Below are positions 1-9,820 of a DNA stretch of 64,000 nt, piece after piece. The notes under the pieces are model-generated. The model ran no database searches. It was given only the letters and a program-made list of their open reading frames with translations, and was not told the DNA's origin. Each line of letters opens with the position of its first letter. The stretch's first letter is position 1. The translations under genes and the position numbers were made by a program. Source of the stretch: PFJX01 sp964466195 (lineage in GTDB: Bacteria; Pseudomonadota; Gammaproteobacteria; Burkholderiales; Thiobacillaceae). The stretch covers positions 1-64,000 of the forward strand of contig CAYXMQ010000014.1 in the NCBI GenBank assembly GCA_964466195.1, given 5' to 3'.

Positions 1-2
1 TT

Positions 3-866
3 TGCCCGAATTCCCGCTGCCAGCAAGGGGCGGCGAGTTTCTCACCAGCCTGTTATGCCGACCGCAAGTTGGAACCCGAAAAACTCGATTTCGCCGAACT
101 CGGCTACATCGCCCACCTGCAACCGAGCGGATTGCGCCTCGATGCCCGCATTTACCTGAACAAATACGACAACTTCATCGACGAGCAATCATGCGTGCTG
201 GATGCGGAAACCAACGCCATCAGCAACTACATTCCTTACGGCGTGACCTGCGGCTTTGCCGAACCTGCCGGCTATCAGCGCCCGCTCGGCTACAGCGGCA
301 AGGCCTGGGTGCCGCATCCCGGCTACCTGCCCAGCAGCGACCCGCGTAAAACCGACCCGATCTACATCAGCCAACGCTACGGCCACTACAAAGCCTTCTA
401 CTTTTTCAACGCCGGCAATATCCGCGTGCATGGCGGCGACCTTGCGCTCGACTGGAAACACGCCGACTGGGGACGCTTCCGGATCAGTCACGCCATCACC
501 CGCATCAGCGCCAGCGGTCTCGGCGCCGACACGGTAACCAACGCCAGCAACGTCAACCGGGATGTCGACATCGAACAATCCGCCCCGCAACATGCCACCA
601 GCCTGCTTTGGTCCAAACGCTTTCCGCATGGCCTGAATCTCAGCCTGGGCGGCTACTGGGTGGGGGAATTGACTTGGCCCAACGACGGCGACACACAACC
701 GGCCTACCGCCGCTTCGATCTGCGCCTGGGCAAACATTTGAAACTGATGGGCCAGAGCGACGAGCTCGCGCTGACGCTGCAGAACTTCAATGCGGAACAT
801 GCGGAGTTCCGGCCGGAATACCGGGTCGAACGGCGCGCGTTTCTGACTTACAGAATCAACTTCTGA
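3..866 (+). CDS. TonB-dependent receptor, C-terminal part (5' end outside window)
   Basis: The frame is open from the window edge, so the gene starts upstream and only the last 287 residues are visible. Near the start is the sequence KLEPEKLDFAELGY, a hallmark of TonB-dependent receptors (the N-P-x-L-x-P-E-x-x-x-x-E-x-G-Y strand). After it come alternating amphipathic beta-strands (for example LRLDARIYLNKY, GDLALDWKHADWGRFRISHA) and the protein ends on Phe (RAFLTYRINF), as outer-membrane barrels do. It would act as a ligand-gated outer-membrane importer; the substrate cannot be told because the plug is missing. It converges on the beta-propeller gene with only 54 bases between. A later TTG at 69 is open but lies inside the conserved region, so it is not the start. 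Confidence 0.85.
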   Translation, partial: CPNSRCQQGAASFSPACYADRKLEPEKLDFAELGYIAHLQPSGLRLDARIYLNKYDNFIDEQSCVLDAETNAISNYIPYGVTCGFAEPAGYQRPLGYSGKAWVPHPGYLPSSDPRKTDPIYISQRYGHYKAFYFFNAGNIRVHGGDLALDWKHADWGRFRISHAITRISASGLGADTVTNASNVNRDVDIEQSAPQHATSLLWSKRFPHGLNLSLGGYWVGELTWPNDGDTQPAYRRFDLRLGKHLKLMGQSDELALTLQNFNAEHAEFRPEYRVERRAFLTYRINF

Positions 867-920
867 AAACGGCGCCAGTGCTTGCTGGCAGAGGTCTGCG
901 TTAGCGCGAAGCCGGCCGAC

Positions 921-1826
921 TCAAGGCCGCACGTTCATCCGGTAGACCTTGTTTTCCATCATGCCCGGCGTCCAGAGCTTGCCCTGGTCGTCGAGAAAAA
1001 TGTCGGCCGGGCCGGCAATGGGGGCTTGCTCGTTGGCGACCGTCACCTTGCCGGTACGGCTATCCAGCACTTGCAGCAAACCCACCGGTTCGAACTTGAC
1101 CCAGTTGGAAATCAACCAGCGGTTGGCGCCGAGGTCGACCACGCCGTCGAAGTAGCCCGCAGGGCTGACGTCGTAAGACTTGTCCAGCCGGGCCTGCAGG
1201 CCGCTTTGCGCACTGTCCAGACGATAGGCCTTGACCTTGCCGTTGGGCTGAGAATCTGTGCCCCACTCGACGATCATCAGGCGGCTGCCCGTTTTCTTCA
1301 TGCCGTTCGGCCCGTTCGGCGGCACATCGAACAGCAGTTCGCTGAACGATTTTTTCGGCAGGTCGATGACGAACACCTTGCCGATGTCGGTCGCCGAAAG
1401 CAGCAGACGCCGGTTGTCGTAACGCGCGAAGCCGTTCAAGAAGACGCTGCCGGTCGCCGCCAGATCGAGCGCGAATACCTGCTTGCCGTCGCGCAGCCGA
1501 AAGCCCAGCACACGGTCGATATCGGCGACGTACAGCACGCCGTCCACGACGATCAGGCCTTTCGGGCCATCCAGCTTGTCCACCCATTTCAGCGCCTTGA
1601 TGTTGCCCTGGCGATCCAGGCGGGAGATGAAGCCGTCGCCATCCTTGGCGGACGGTTCCAGCTTGACGCCGAGATTGGAGACGTACACCTCTTCGCCGAG
1701 CACGACCACGCTCTCGGGCGAGGAAAAGCCGGTGATGGTTTTTTCGACGCTGACGGAGGCGGCCTGTGTCGAAGCGGCTTGAGCCATGATGCCCAGGGTG
1801 ACGATTACGGCGGCGATCGAACGCAT
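921..1826 (-). CDS. Secreted beta-propeller protein (NHL/SMP-30-like)
   Basis: A 301-residue protein with a clear signal peptide (MRSIAAVIVTLGIMAQAASTQA). I chose the ATG at 1826 because AAGGAG lies 5 bases upstream; an ATG-less extension to 1844 is open but lacks this. The body is a set of about six repeated blades of the form G-[LI]-x-V-x-x-x-x-[LV]-Y-V-[AS]-[DN] (SSPESVVVLGEEVYVSN, GPKGLIVVDGVLYVAD, GPADIFLDDQGKLWTP), as in SMP-30/gluconolactonase and NHL proteins. It is probably periplasmic and ligand-binding or a lactonase. I see no set of catalytic metal ligands that I can assign with confidence, so the enzymatic role is open. Neighbours (TonB receptor, secF) give no clear link. Confidence 0.75.
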   Translation of the reverse strand: MRSIAAVIVTLGIMAQAASTQAASVSVEKTITGFSSPESVVVLGEEVYVSNLGVKLEPSAKDGDGFISRLDRQGNIKALKWVDKLDGPKGLIVVDGVLYVADIDRVLGFRLRDGKQVFALDLAATGSVFLNGFARYDNRRLLLSATDIGKVFVIDLPKKSFSELLFDVPPNGPNGMKKTGSRLMIVEWGTDSQPNGKVKAYRLDSAQSGLQARLDKSYDVSPAGYFDGVVDLGANRWLISNWVKFEPVGLLQVLDSRTGKVTVANEQAPIAGPADIFLDDQGKLWTPGMMENKVYRMNVRP

Positions 1827-1871
1827 GCGGGCTCCTTTGGGCATCGGTCTAGCGGCTGAAATCGGGCGCGC

Positions 1872-2801
1872 TCAAACCACCGCGCCCGACTCCTCCTTCG
1901 GCGGCTTGATGAAATCTTCCCGCGAGACGCCCAGCCACATGACGATCGGGCTGGCGACCAGCACGGAAGAATAGGTGCCGACGACGATGCCGATGGTCAG
2001 CGCCAGCGCGAAGCCATACAGCACTTCGCCGCCCAGCAGCAGCATCGCCAGCACCATCAACTGCGTGGTGCCGCTGGTGATGACGGTGCGCGACAGCGTG
2101 GCGGTCTTGGCGTTGTCCATGATCGCGGCCACGTCGGTCATGCGCGTCTTCTTGAAATTCTCCCGAATTCGATCGAACACCACGACGGTGTCATTGACCG
2201 AGTAACCCAGGATCGCCAGCACCGCCGCCAGCACGGTGAGCGAGAAATCCCACTGGAACAGCGACCAGGCGCCCAGCACGATGAAGATGTCGTGCGCGGT
2301 GGCGAACATCGCGCCCAGCGCGAAACGCCATTCGAAGCGCAAGGCCAGATAAAGCACGATGCCGAGCGAGACGACCACCAGCGCCAGCGCGCCGTCCTCG
2401 AACAATTCGTTGCCGACCTGCGGGCCGACGAACTCGACGCGGCGCAGCTCGACTTTCGCTTCCTGCTGCTTCAACACCAGCAAGACCTGTTCCGACAACT
2501 GCGCGGAAGTCGAACCGGCCTTCACCGGCAGGCGGATCAATACTTCCGTCGAACTGCCGAAGTTCTGCACCTGCGCATCGGCATAGCCGTGCTTCGCCAA
2601 ATGCTCGCGAATCACATGGACATCGGCGGCGGCCGGATAGCCGACTTCGATCATCGTGCCGCCGGTGAAATCGACGCCCAGATTGAGGCCCTTGGTCGCC
2701 AGCAGCGCGATGGACGCGAAGATGAAGAACAACGACACATAGATCGTGCTGCGCGCATAGCGCATGAACGGGATGTCACGCTTGAGGTGGAAGATTTCCA
2801 T
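1872..2801 (-). CDS. secF: Protein translocase subunit SecF
   Basis: A 309-residue inner-membrane protein of normal SecF length. An N-terminal membrane segment (residues about 16-36) is followed by the conserved GVDFTGGTMIEV motif of the periplasmic P1 region, then five more membrane segments from about residue 135. VNDTVVVFDRIREN in the fourth segment is the RND/SecDF signature. With SecD and YajC it forms the complex that uses the proton gradient to pull exported proteins through SecYEG. It lies 12 bases downstream of secD in the same direction, so the two are co-transcribed. A purine-rich AAGGCGA precedes the ATG. Confidence 0.97.
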   Translation of the reverse strand: MEIFHLKRDIPFMRYARSTIYVSLFFIFASIALLATKGLNLGVDFTGGTMIEVGYPAAADVHVIREHLAKHGYADAQVQNFGSSTEVLIRLPVKAGSTSAQLSEQVLLVLKQQEAKVELRRVEFVGPQVGNELFEDGALALVVVSLGIVLYLALRFEWRFALGAMFATAHDIFIVLGAWSLFQWDFSLTVLAAVLAILGYSVNDTVVVFDRIRENFKKTRMTDVAAIMDNAKTATLSRTVITSGTTQLMVLAMLLLGGEVLYGFALALTIGIVVGTYSSVLVASPIVMWLGVSREDFIKPPKEESGAVV

Positions 2802-2813
2802 GTTGATATCGCC

Positions 2814-4643
2814 TTAAATGGATACTTTGGTCAGGCGTTTAACCCGGCCGTAGGACAGGTTGACCATGGCGCGGGAAACCAGGACTGCGCTGAACATGGA
2901 GGTGAGGATGCCCAGGCAGAGCGTCACCGCGAAGCCGCGCACCGGGCCGGAACCCAGCCAGAACAATGCAATACCGGCGATCAACGTGGTGATGTTGGAG
3001 TCCAGGATGGTGTCCCAGGCATGCTCATAGCCGGCGGCGATGGACGCCTGCGGCGAGTTGCCGTTGCGCAGTTCCTCGCGAATGCGCTCGGCGATGATCA
3101 CGTTGGCGTCGATCGCCATGCCCAGGGTCAGCGCGATGCCGGCGATGCCGGGCAGGGTCAGCGTCGCCTGCAGCATCGACAGCAGCGCCACCAGCAAGAA
3201 CATGTTGACCGCCAGCGCCAGCACCGACACGACGCCGAACAACTGGTAATAGACGATCATGAACACCGCAATGACGGCGAAGCCGATCAGCGTCGAATTC
3301 AAACCGCGCTCGATGTTGTCGGCGCCCAACGACGGCCCGACGGTGCGTTCCTCGACGATCTCCATCGGCGCCGCCAGCGCGCCGGCGCGCAACAGCAAGG
3401 CGACGTCGTTGGCTTCCTGGGTCGAATCCATGCCGGTGATCTGGACGCGGCCGCCGCCGATTTCCTCGCGAATGACCGGCGCGGTGACGACTTCGGTCTT
3501 GCCCTTCTCGATCAGCAAAATCGCCATGCGCTTGCCGACGTTCTCACGCGTGACGTTCTTGAAAATGCGCGCACCGCGGCCGTCCAGATTGATATGCACG
3601 GCGGCCTGATTCGATTGGCTGTCGAAGCCGGGTTGCGCGTCGGTGATGTACTCGCCGGTCAGCACCACGGTTTTCTTGACGATCACCGGCTGGCCGTTGC
3701 GTTCGAAATACATCTCGGTGCCGAACGGCGCCTGGCCGGCGGCGGCGGCCTGCACGGTGGCGGGATCCTGCATCCGCTCCTCGTCCACCATGCGGATTTC
3801 CAGCGTCGCGGTGCGGCCGAGAATTTCTTTCGCCTTGGCGGTGTCCTGCACGCCGGGCAGCTGCACGACGACGCGGTCGACGCCCTGCTGCTGGATGACC
3901 GGCTCGGCCACGCCCAACTCGTTGACCCGGTTGCGCAGCGTGGTGAGGTTCTGCTTCAGCGCGAATTCCTGGGTTTTTACCTGCGCCGTCTTTTTCAGGC
4001 TGGCGGTCAGCGCATGCTCATCACCCACTTGCGCTTCGTCCAGTTGCAGGTCGGGATAGGTTTCCTCGATCGCGCTGCGCGCGGCCGCGAGTTGCTCGGC
4101 ATCGCGGAAGCGAAGATTGACGCGCTCGCCTTCACGGCCGATCGCGGTATAGCGCACCTTCTTTTCGCGCAGCAAGGTGCGAATGTCGCCCTGATAGCGC
4201 TCGGCCGCCTTTTCCAACGCCTTCGGCATATCGACCTGCAACAGAAAATGCACGCCGCCGCGCAAATCCAGGCCCATGTTCATCGGCAAAGCGCCGAGCG
4301 AGCCCAGCCACGCCGGTGACGCCGACAGCAGGTTGAGCGCCACCGTATAGCCGGAACCCAACGCCGCCTGCAGTGCGTCCTTGGCTTTGATCTGGGTATC
4401 GGTATCGACAAAGCGCGCCTTGATGCCATGCGGGTCCAAGGACACCCCGGTGGTCGCCACGCCGGCGCTCTTCAAGGCCGATTCGACGCGCTGCATCAGC
4501 GCGGTATCGACTTTCTCGGTCGTACGTATCGGCATGATCTGCACCGCCGGCACATCGCCGAAGAAATTCGGCAGGGTGTAAACAAAGGCGATGACCAGGG
4601 CCGCGCCGATGACGATGTATTTCCAGAGGGGGTAGCGGTTCAT
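2814..4643 (-). CDS. secD: Protein translocase subunit SecD
   Basis: A 609-residue protein, close to the usual length of about 615. There is one N-terminal membrane segment (about residues 9-28), the motif GLDLRGGVHFLL, and a large periplasmic domain up to about residue 450 that includes a stretch typical of the P1 head (AKEILGRTATLEIRMVDEE). Five membrane segments follow, with DANVIIAERIREEL in the conserved RND position. It works with SecF and YajC in late export steps. The gene order tgt-yajC-secD-secF is the standard proteobacterial arrangement; a 72-base gap separates it from yajC. Confidence 0.97.
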   Translation of the reverse strand: MNRYPLWKYIVIGAALVIAFVYTLPNFFGDVPAVQIMPIRTTEKVDTALMQRVESALKSAGVATTGVSLDPHGIKARFVDTDTQIKAKDALQAALGSGYTVALNLLSASPAWLGSLGALPMNMGLDLRGGVHFLLQVDMPKALEKAAERYQGDIRTLLREKKVRYTAIGREGERVNLRFRDAEQLAAARSAIEETYPDLQLDEAQVGDEHALTASLKKTAQVKTQEFALKQNLTTLRNRVNELGVAEPVIQQQGVDRVVVQLPGVQDTAKAKEILGRTATLEIRMVDEERMQDPATVQAAAAGQAPFGTEMYFERNGQPVIVKKTVVLTGEYITDAQPGFDSQSNQAAVHINLDGRGARIFKNVTRENVGKRMAILLIEKGKTEVVTAPVIREEIGGGRVQITGMDSTQEANDVALLLRAGALAAPMEIVEERTVGPSLGADNIERGLNSTLIGFAVIAVFMIVYYQLFGVVSVLALAVNMFLLVALLSMLQATLTLPGIAGIALTLGMAIDANVIIAERIREELRNGNSPQASIAAGYEHAWDTILDSNITTLIAGIALFWLGSGPVRGFAVTLCLGILTSMFSAVLVSRAMVNLSYGRVKRLTKVSI

Positions 4644-4715
4644 GTCTTACTCGTGAAGAGGGGGGATGAAGGGGACGGGTGCAGCGGTGTACCGGCCGCC
4701 CCGCTTCACAGCACA

Positions 4716-5045
4716 TCAAAGGTCTTTGATGGTGCCCTTGGGCAGCACGGTCTGCACCGTGGCGCGCTGGAAATGCGATTCGACACCGCCGCCGATGTCG
4801 AGCGTGATGTACTGCTCGGCGATCTTCACCACTTTGCCGACCTGGCCGCCGGCGGTGACGACTTCATCGCCCTTCTGGATCGATTCCTGCATCTTCTTCT
4901 GATCTTTCGCGCGCTTCATTTGCGGCCGGATGATCAGGAAATAGAACAGGGCGAACAGCACGATCAAGGGCAGAAAGCTCATGATCGGGTCGGCGGGTTG
5001 ACCAGCCGAGGCGGGATCGGCGGCGTAAGCGGGAGAAATCAGCAT
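4716..5045 (-). CDS. yajC: Preprotein translocase subunit YajC
   Basis: A 109-residue protein with one membrane helix (about residues 24-42, MSFLPLIVLFALFYFLIIRP) followed at once by the basic family motif RPQMKRAKDQKKM and a small cytoplasmic domain (GDEVVTAGGQVGKVVKI), all diagnostic of YajC. It is the accessory subunit of the SecDF complex. It sits between tgt (63 bases upstream) and secD, as in most proteobacteria. Confidence 0.97.
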   Translation of the reverse strand: MLISPAYAADPASAGQPADPIMSFLPLIVLFALFYFLIIRPQMKRAKDQKKMQESIQKGDEVVTAGGQVGKVVKIAEQYITLDIGGGVESHFQRATVQTVLPKGTIKDL

Positions 5046-5108
5046 GATCGAAAAAACCTGTCAGAAAAGGGTGGAAAAAAGCCGCCGCATTCTAGCACTT
5101 GCAAAATT

Positions 5109-6239
<1,131 letters not shown>

Positions 6240-6290
6240 AGTGAGCGAAAAAAGATGCGTGAACGAGGGGGAAGCGGAGCGGTGATTCTA

Positions 6291-6758
6291 ATGCGCGCGC
6301 TGCCGCTGGCTTTTCTGCTGGCATCGACTGGAACGGCCGGCGAACGCTGCACCAGCGAACAAACTCCGCACATCCATATCGGCGCGCAAACCTTCCAGGC
6401 CAGCGTAGCCGACACGCCGAGCGCGCGTCAGCATGGCCTCTCCGGCCGCCGTGAACTGGCGAAAAACTCCGGCATGTGGTTCGAATTCCCGACTTCGGAT
6501 TGGCATAGCTTCTGGATGCAGGGCATGCACTTTCCGATCGACCTGATCTGGGTCAGTCCGACGCAGCAGGTGCTGGGCGTCCTCACGCTGCAACCCTGCA
6601 CGGCGCAACCGTGCCCGATATTCGTACCGCCCGGCCCGGTCGCCCATGTGCTGGAGATCAATGCCAACGCGTTTGCCGGCCGAGTGGGCGATCCGGTGAC
6701 CTGGAATTGCACGCCCGAAAACGCTGCTGGCGCCCCTACAGAGCGCCAGCAGCGTTAA
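6291..6758 (+). CDS. DUF192 family secreted protein
   Basis: A 155-residue protein with a signal peptide (MRALPLAFLLASTGTAGERC) and the complete DUF192 pattern: SARQHGLSGRRELAKNSGMWFEF, then FWMQGMHFPIDLIWV, then ending VAHVLEINANAFAGRVGD. The family is small, usually exported and of unknown molecular function. An ATG at 6255 in the same frame would add a charged N-terminus that hides the signal peptide, so 6291 is preferred. The last dozen codons lie inside a perfect 14-base inverted repeat that serves as the terminator of the opposing helicase gene. It is the only plus-strand gene in the sec/tgt/queA block. Confidence 0.85.
   Translation: MRALPLAFLLASTGTAGERCTSEQTPHIHIGAQTFQASVADTPSARQHGLSGRRELAKNSGMWFEFPTSDWHSFWMQGMHFPIDLIWVSPTQQVLGVLTLQPCTAQPCPIFVPPGPVAHVLEINANAFAGRVGDPVTWNCTPENAAGAPTERQQR
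6717..6756 (-). terminator. Rho-independent terminator of the RNA helicase gene, inside the DUF192 coding end
   Basis: Inverted repeat with 14-base perfect arms (6720-6733 and 6743-6756) and a 9-base loop. Read on the minus strand it is followed by a T run (6721-6718), about 45 bases past the helicase stop codon. On the plus strand it encodes the last residues of the DUF192 protein. Confidence 0.75.
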
Positions 6759-6800
6759 ACGGAACGGCCGCTTAACGGCGTTGCATCGATCGGCGCAGAC

Positions 6801-8360
6801 TTACCAGCTCTGACGTCCGCGCGGCTTGCCGGTGGCGGGGCGATGATCGTCACTCCAGGCAGTGCTGCTCTTCGGCGCGGCGGGCCGACCTTCCGGCTTG
6901 GCCCAGGTGTGAGCGGCCGTTTTCTCCGGGCGATCCCAGGAGTGCGCCGGCTTGGCAGCGGCGGGACGGGCGTCCGGCTTGCTCCAGGTCGGACGCGCAT
7001 CCGGCTTGCCTTGCCAGCCGCCGTTGCCTGCCGGGGCGGCAAACGAATTGCCGCGACTGTCATCCGCACCGCGCCGGGCGCCGGCATAGCCCTGGCCGGC
7101 GTTCTGGCCGGCCCAGCTACCCCCTCGGCCTTGATAACCCGAGCTGCTACGCGGCTTGTTGCCCCAATCCTTGCCGCCGCCACCGGAACGCGGCTTGCCG
7201 CTGAAGCTGCGCTCGGGACGCGCGCTCGGCTCATGGCCGGCGATGACGTCCACGCGCACGGCCTGGCCGGTGTAACGCTCGATATCACGCACCAGACCGC
7301 GTTCGCGGCCGGCGATGAAGGTGACGGCAATGCCGGTGCGGCCGGCACGGCCGGTACGGCCGATGCGGTGCACATAGTCTTCGGCCTGACGCGGCGCGTC
7401 GAAATTGATGACATGGCTGATGCCGGCCACGTCGATGCCGCGTGCGGCGACGTCGGTCGCCACCAACAGCTTGATCTGGCCGTCGCGCAGACGCTGCAAC
7501 GTGCGGTTGCGCTTGTGCTGCGGCATGTCGCCATGCAACGCGGCGGCGGAGAAGCCCTGTTCCAGTAGGCTTTCCGACAGATCGTCGGCGCTCATCTTGG
7601 TCGCCGTGAAGATCACGGCCTGGGTCAATTCAACGTCGCGCAACAACACATCGAGCAGGCGGCGTTTGTGGCCGACGTCGTCGGTAAACAACAGACGCTG
7701 ATCGATATTGGCCTTGTGTTCCTCACGCGTGGCGACTTCGATGCGCTTCGGCGAGCGGGTCATGTTCATCGCCAGCTTGCCGACCATGCCATCCAGCGTG
7801 GCCGAGAACAACAGGGTCTGACGCGTGGCCGGGGTGCGCGACACGATGTGCTCGATGTCTTCGATGAAGCCCATGTCCAGCATGCGGTCGGCCTCGTCCA
7901 GCACCAACACCTCCAGGCGCGAAAAATCGATGCGACCGCGTTCGATATGGTCGATCAGACGGCCGGGGGTCGCGATCATCACTTCCGGGTTGTAGCGCAT
8001 GGCCTGGAACTGCGGGCCGAACGGCGCGCCGCCGACCAGACAGACGGTGCGCAGTTTCTTGATGCCGGCGCCATAGATGGCCGCCTGTTTCTGCACCTGC
8101 AAGGCCAATTCGCGGGTCGGGGTCAGCACCAGCAGACGCGGGCCGGTGCCCGGCAACTGCGACGGCTCGGCCAGCTTGTGCAGGCTGGGCAGCAGGAAGG
8201 CCGCGGTCTTGCCGCTGCCGGTATGGCTGGAGACCAGCAGGTCGGAACCGGCGAGGGCGGCAGGAACCGCTTCCATCTGCACTTGCGTGGGCTCGGTATA
8301 ACCGGTGGTTTCCAGACATTTCAAAACGATGGGATTCAGACCCAGATCAGCAAAACTCAT
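6801..8360 (-). CDS. DEAD-box ATP-dependent RNA helicase, RhlE-type
   Basis: A 519-residue helicase. Motifs in order: Q motif (FADLGLNPIV...YTEPTQVQ), motif I SHTGSGKT, PTRELALQV, DEAD in VLDEADRMLDMGF, SAT in LLFSATLDGM, and HRIGRTGRAG. The core ends near residue 375. The rest is a low-complexity basic Gly/Arg/Trp tail with repeats of the form W-x-K-P-[DE]-x-R-P, likely for RNA binding. I chose the ATG at 8360 because AAAGGA sits 6 bases before it, whereas the ATG at 8366 abuts that sequence; the frame is open further upstream but unlike any helicase. It probably acts in ribosome assembly or RNA decay. Its position between queA and tgt is unusual. Confidence 0.93.
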   Translation of the reverse strand: MSFADLGLNPIVLKCLETTGYTEPTQVQMEAVPAALAGSDLLVSSHTGSGKTAAFLLPSLHKLAEPSQLPGTGPRLLVLTPTRELALQVQKQAAIYGAGIKKLRTVCLVGGAPFGPQFQAMRYNPEVMIATPGRLIDHIERGRIDFSRLEVLVLDEADRMLDMGFIEDIEHIVSRTPATRQTLLFSATLDGMVGKLAMNMTRSPKRIEVATREEHKANIDQRLLFTDDVGHKRRLLDVLLRDVELTQAVIFTATKMSADDLSESLLEQGFSAAALHGDMPQHKRNRTLQRLRDGQIKLLVATDVAARGIDVAGISHVINFDAPRQAEDYVHRIGRTGRAGRTGIAVTFIAGRERGLVRDIERYTGQAVRVDVIAGHEPSARPERSFSGKPRSGGGGKDWGNKPRSSSGYQGRGGSWAGQNAGQGYAGARRGADDSRGNSFAAPAGNGGWQGKPDARPTWSKPDARPAAAKPAHSWDRPEKTAAHTWAKPEGRPAAPKSSTAWSDDHRPATGKPRGRQSW

Positions 8361-8534
8361 ATCCATTCCTTTACATGCACGCCGCCGCCTGCCGCGAGAA
8401 ACGACAGACAAAGCAGCAACCGCGCCAGCCCTCGTGGGGCGCAAAAAATCAGAAGCGTGCGTGCGGGATAAAAACCGGCACGTCGATTCTCGCGAAACAT
8501 CGGCGCCAACCGAATGCCGCGATGCCGAATCGAC

Positions 8535-8560
8535 GCAGAGCAATCGCTGGATTGCTCTGC
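8535..8560. other. Perfect stem-loop in the helicase leader
   Basis: Arms GCAGAGCAAT (8535-8544) and ATTGCTCTGC (8551-8560) with a 6-base loop and no T run on either side, so it is not an obvious terminator. It lies 175 bases before the helicase start and could be a leader RNA structure. Confidence 0.5.
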
Positions 8561-8621
8561 CGGATGGAATCAGGTGTGGTCGGGGACGATGGGGCTGTGA
8601 AAACAGTCCCGCAGGCTTGAT

Positions 8622-8643
8622 AAAAAAACGATCAGGAGATCGC
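8622..8643 (-). terminator. Rho-independent terminator downstream of queA
   Basis: On the minus strand a 6-pair stem (8643-8638 with 8633-8628, one G-T pair) with a 4-base loop is followed by a run of T (8628-8622). It lies about 90 bases after the queA stop codon. Confidence 0.7.
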
Positions 8644-8730
8644 AAAGCCAACTACTGCATTGCACAACGGCGCGCACTATAGGCGAAAACCCGTTGAATT
8701 GACAGCAATTTTTCGCCTGCGCGGAAAAAA

Positions 8731-9759
8731 CTAGCCTGCGCGCTCGATCAACATCGCGTCGCCGTAGCTGAAAAAGCGGTACTGCTGCGCTACCGCATGC
8801 GCATAAGCGCGCCGCAACAAGTCCGTGCCGCCGAACGCCGAAACCAGCATCAGCAAGGTCGATTTCGGCAAATGGAAGTTGGTGATCAGGCGTTCCACGA
8901 CGTTGAAACGATAACCCGGCGTAATGAACAGATCGGTCTCACCCTCGCCAGCCTGCAGCCCGCCGGTGCGTGCGGCGGACTCCAACGCGCGCAGGCTCGT
9001 CGTGCCCACGGCGCAGACCCGGCCGCCGCGCTGCTGAGCGGCGCACACCGCTGCGATGGTCGCAGGCGGAATGGCATAGCGCTCGGTATGCATCACATGC
9101 TCGGCCAGGTTCTCGGCGCGCACCGGCTGAAACGTGCCGGCGCCGACATGCAAGGTGATGAAGGCCGTCTCCACGCCCGCCGTGCGCAAAGCCGCCAACA
9201 TCGCCTCGTCGAAATGCAGGCCGGCGGTCGGTGCCGCCACGGCGCCGGGTTGGCTGGCGTAAACCGTCTGATAACGCTCGGCGTCGTCGCTCTCGCTGGC
9301 GCGATCGATGTAAGGCGGCAGCGGAATCTCGCCATAGTGTTCGAGCCATTCCAGCACCGTGCGGGCAGGATCGAAGGCGACACGAAACAGATCACCCTCG
9401 CGCCCGGTCACCTGAGCCGGAATTGCATCGGCAAAGCGAATGCGCGCGCCGGGCTTGGGCGACTTGCTGGCGCGCATGAACACCAGCGCCTCGTGTTCGT
9501 CCAGCACCCGCTCGACCAGCGCCTCGATCTTGCCGCCGGTCTCCTTCTCGCCATGCAAGCGCGCCTTGATGACGCGGGTATCGTTGAACACGAGCAGATC
9601 GCCGGGACGGAAAAGGGCGGGCAGTTCGGCAAAGAGCCGATCCGTACAACACGAACTCGCCGCATCGACATGCAATAACCGGCTGGCATCACGCCGCGCC
9701 AGGGGATAGCGGGCGATCAGCGCATCGGGCAGGAAGTAATCAAAATCACTGGTTTTCAT
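8731..9759 (-). CDS. queA: S-adenosylmethionine:tRNA ribosyltransferase-isomerase
   Basis: A 342-residue enzyme that makes epoxyqueuosine from preQ1-modified tRNA and S-adenosylmethionine. Family motifs: MKTSDFDYFLPDALIARYP at the N-terminus, DLLVFNDTRVIKARL, PLPPYIDR, GAVAAPTAGLHFDE, VGAGTFQPVR, GTTSLRALES, and the C-terminal NFHLPKSTLLMLVSAF. The ATG at 9759 gives the canonical start. No Shine-Dalgarno sequence precedes it, and a perfect TATAAT lies only 9 bases upstream, which points to an almost leaderless message. It is divergent from tRNA-Leu. Confidence 0.97.
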   Translation of the reverse strand: MKTSDFDYFLPDALIARYPLARRDASRLLHVDAASSCCTDRLFAELPALFRPGDLLVFNDTRVIKARLHGEKETGGKIEALVERVLDEHEALVFMRASKSPKPGARIRFADAIPAQVTGREGDLFRVAFDPARTVLEWLEHYGEIPLPPYIDRASESDDAERYQTVYASQPGAVAAPTAGLHFDEAMLAALRTAGVETAFITLHVGAGTFQPVRAENLAEHVMHTERYAIPPATIAAVCAAQQRGGRVCAVGTTSLRALESAARTGGLQAGEGETDLFITPGYRFNVVERLITNFHLPKSTLLMLVSAFGGTDLLRRAYAHAVAQQYRFFSYGDAMLIERAG

Positions 9760-9768
9760 GGGGCGCGC

Positions 9769-9774
9769 ATTATA
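9769..9774 (-). promoter_or_regulatory. Minus 10 element for queA (TATAAT)
   Basis: A perfect TATAAT read on the minus strand. The transcription start would fall near 9762, 3 bases before the queA ATG. I see no good minus 35 hexamer at the usual distance. Confidence 0.5.
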
Positions 9775-9776
9775 CG

Positions 9777-9806
9777 TTGCCCGCCCGGCCTCCCTTCGGC
9801 CATAAT
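9777..9806 (+). promoter_or_regulatory. Promoter of tRNA-Leu
   Basis: TTGCCC (9777-9782) and CATAAT (9801-9806) are separated by 18 bases, with the tRNA starting 15 bases later. It overlaps the region used by the divergent queA promoter. Confidence 0.55.
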
Positions 9807-9820
9807 TGCGGCCCTTTCCA

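Larger units (their letters stand above)
8361..8730. other. 370-base gene-free leader between queA and the RNA helicase
   Basis: No convincing coding sequence. It holds the queA terminator (8622-8643) and a separate perfect hairpin (8535-8560), so the helicase mRNA probably has a leader of up to about 260 bases. Confidence 0.6.
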
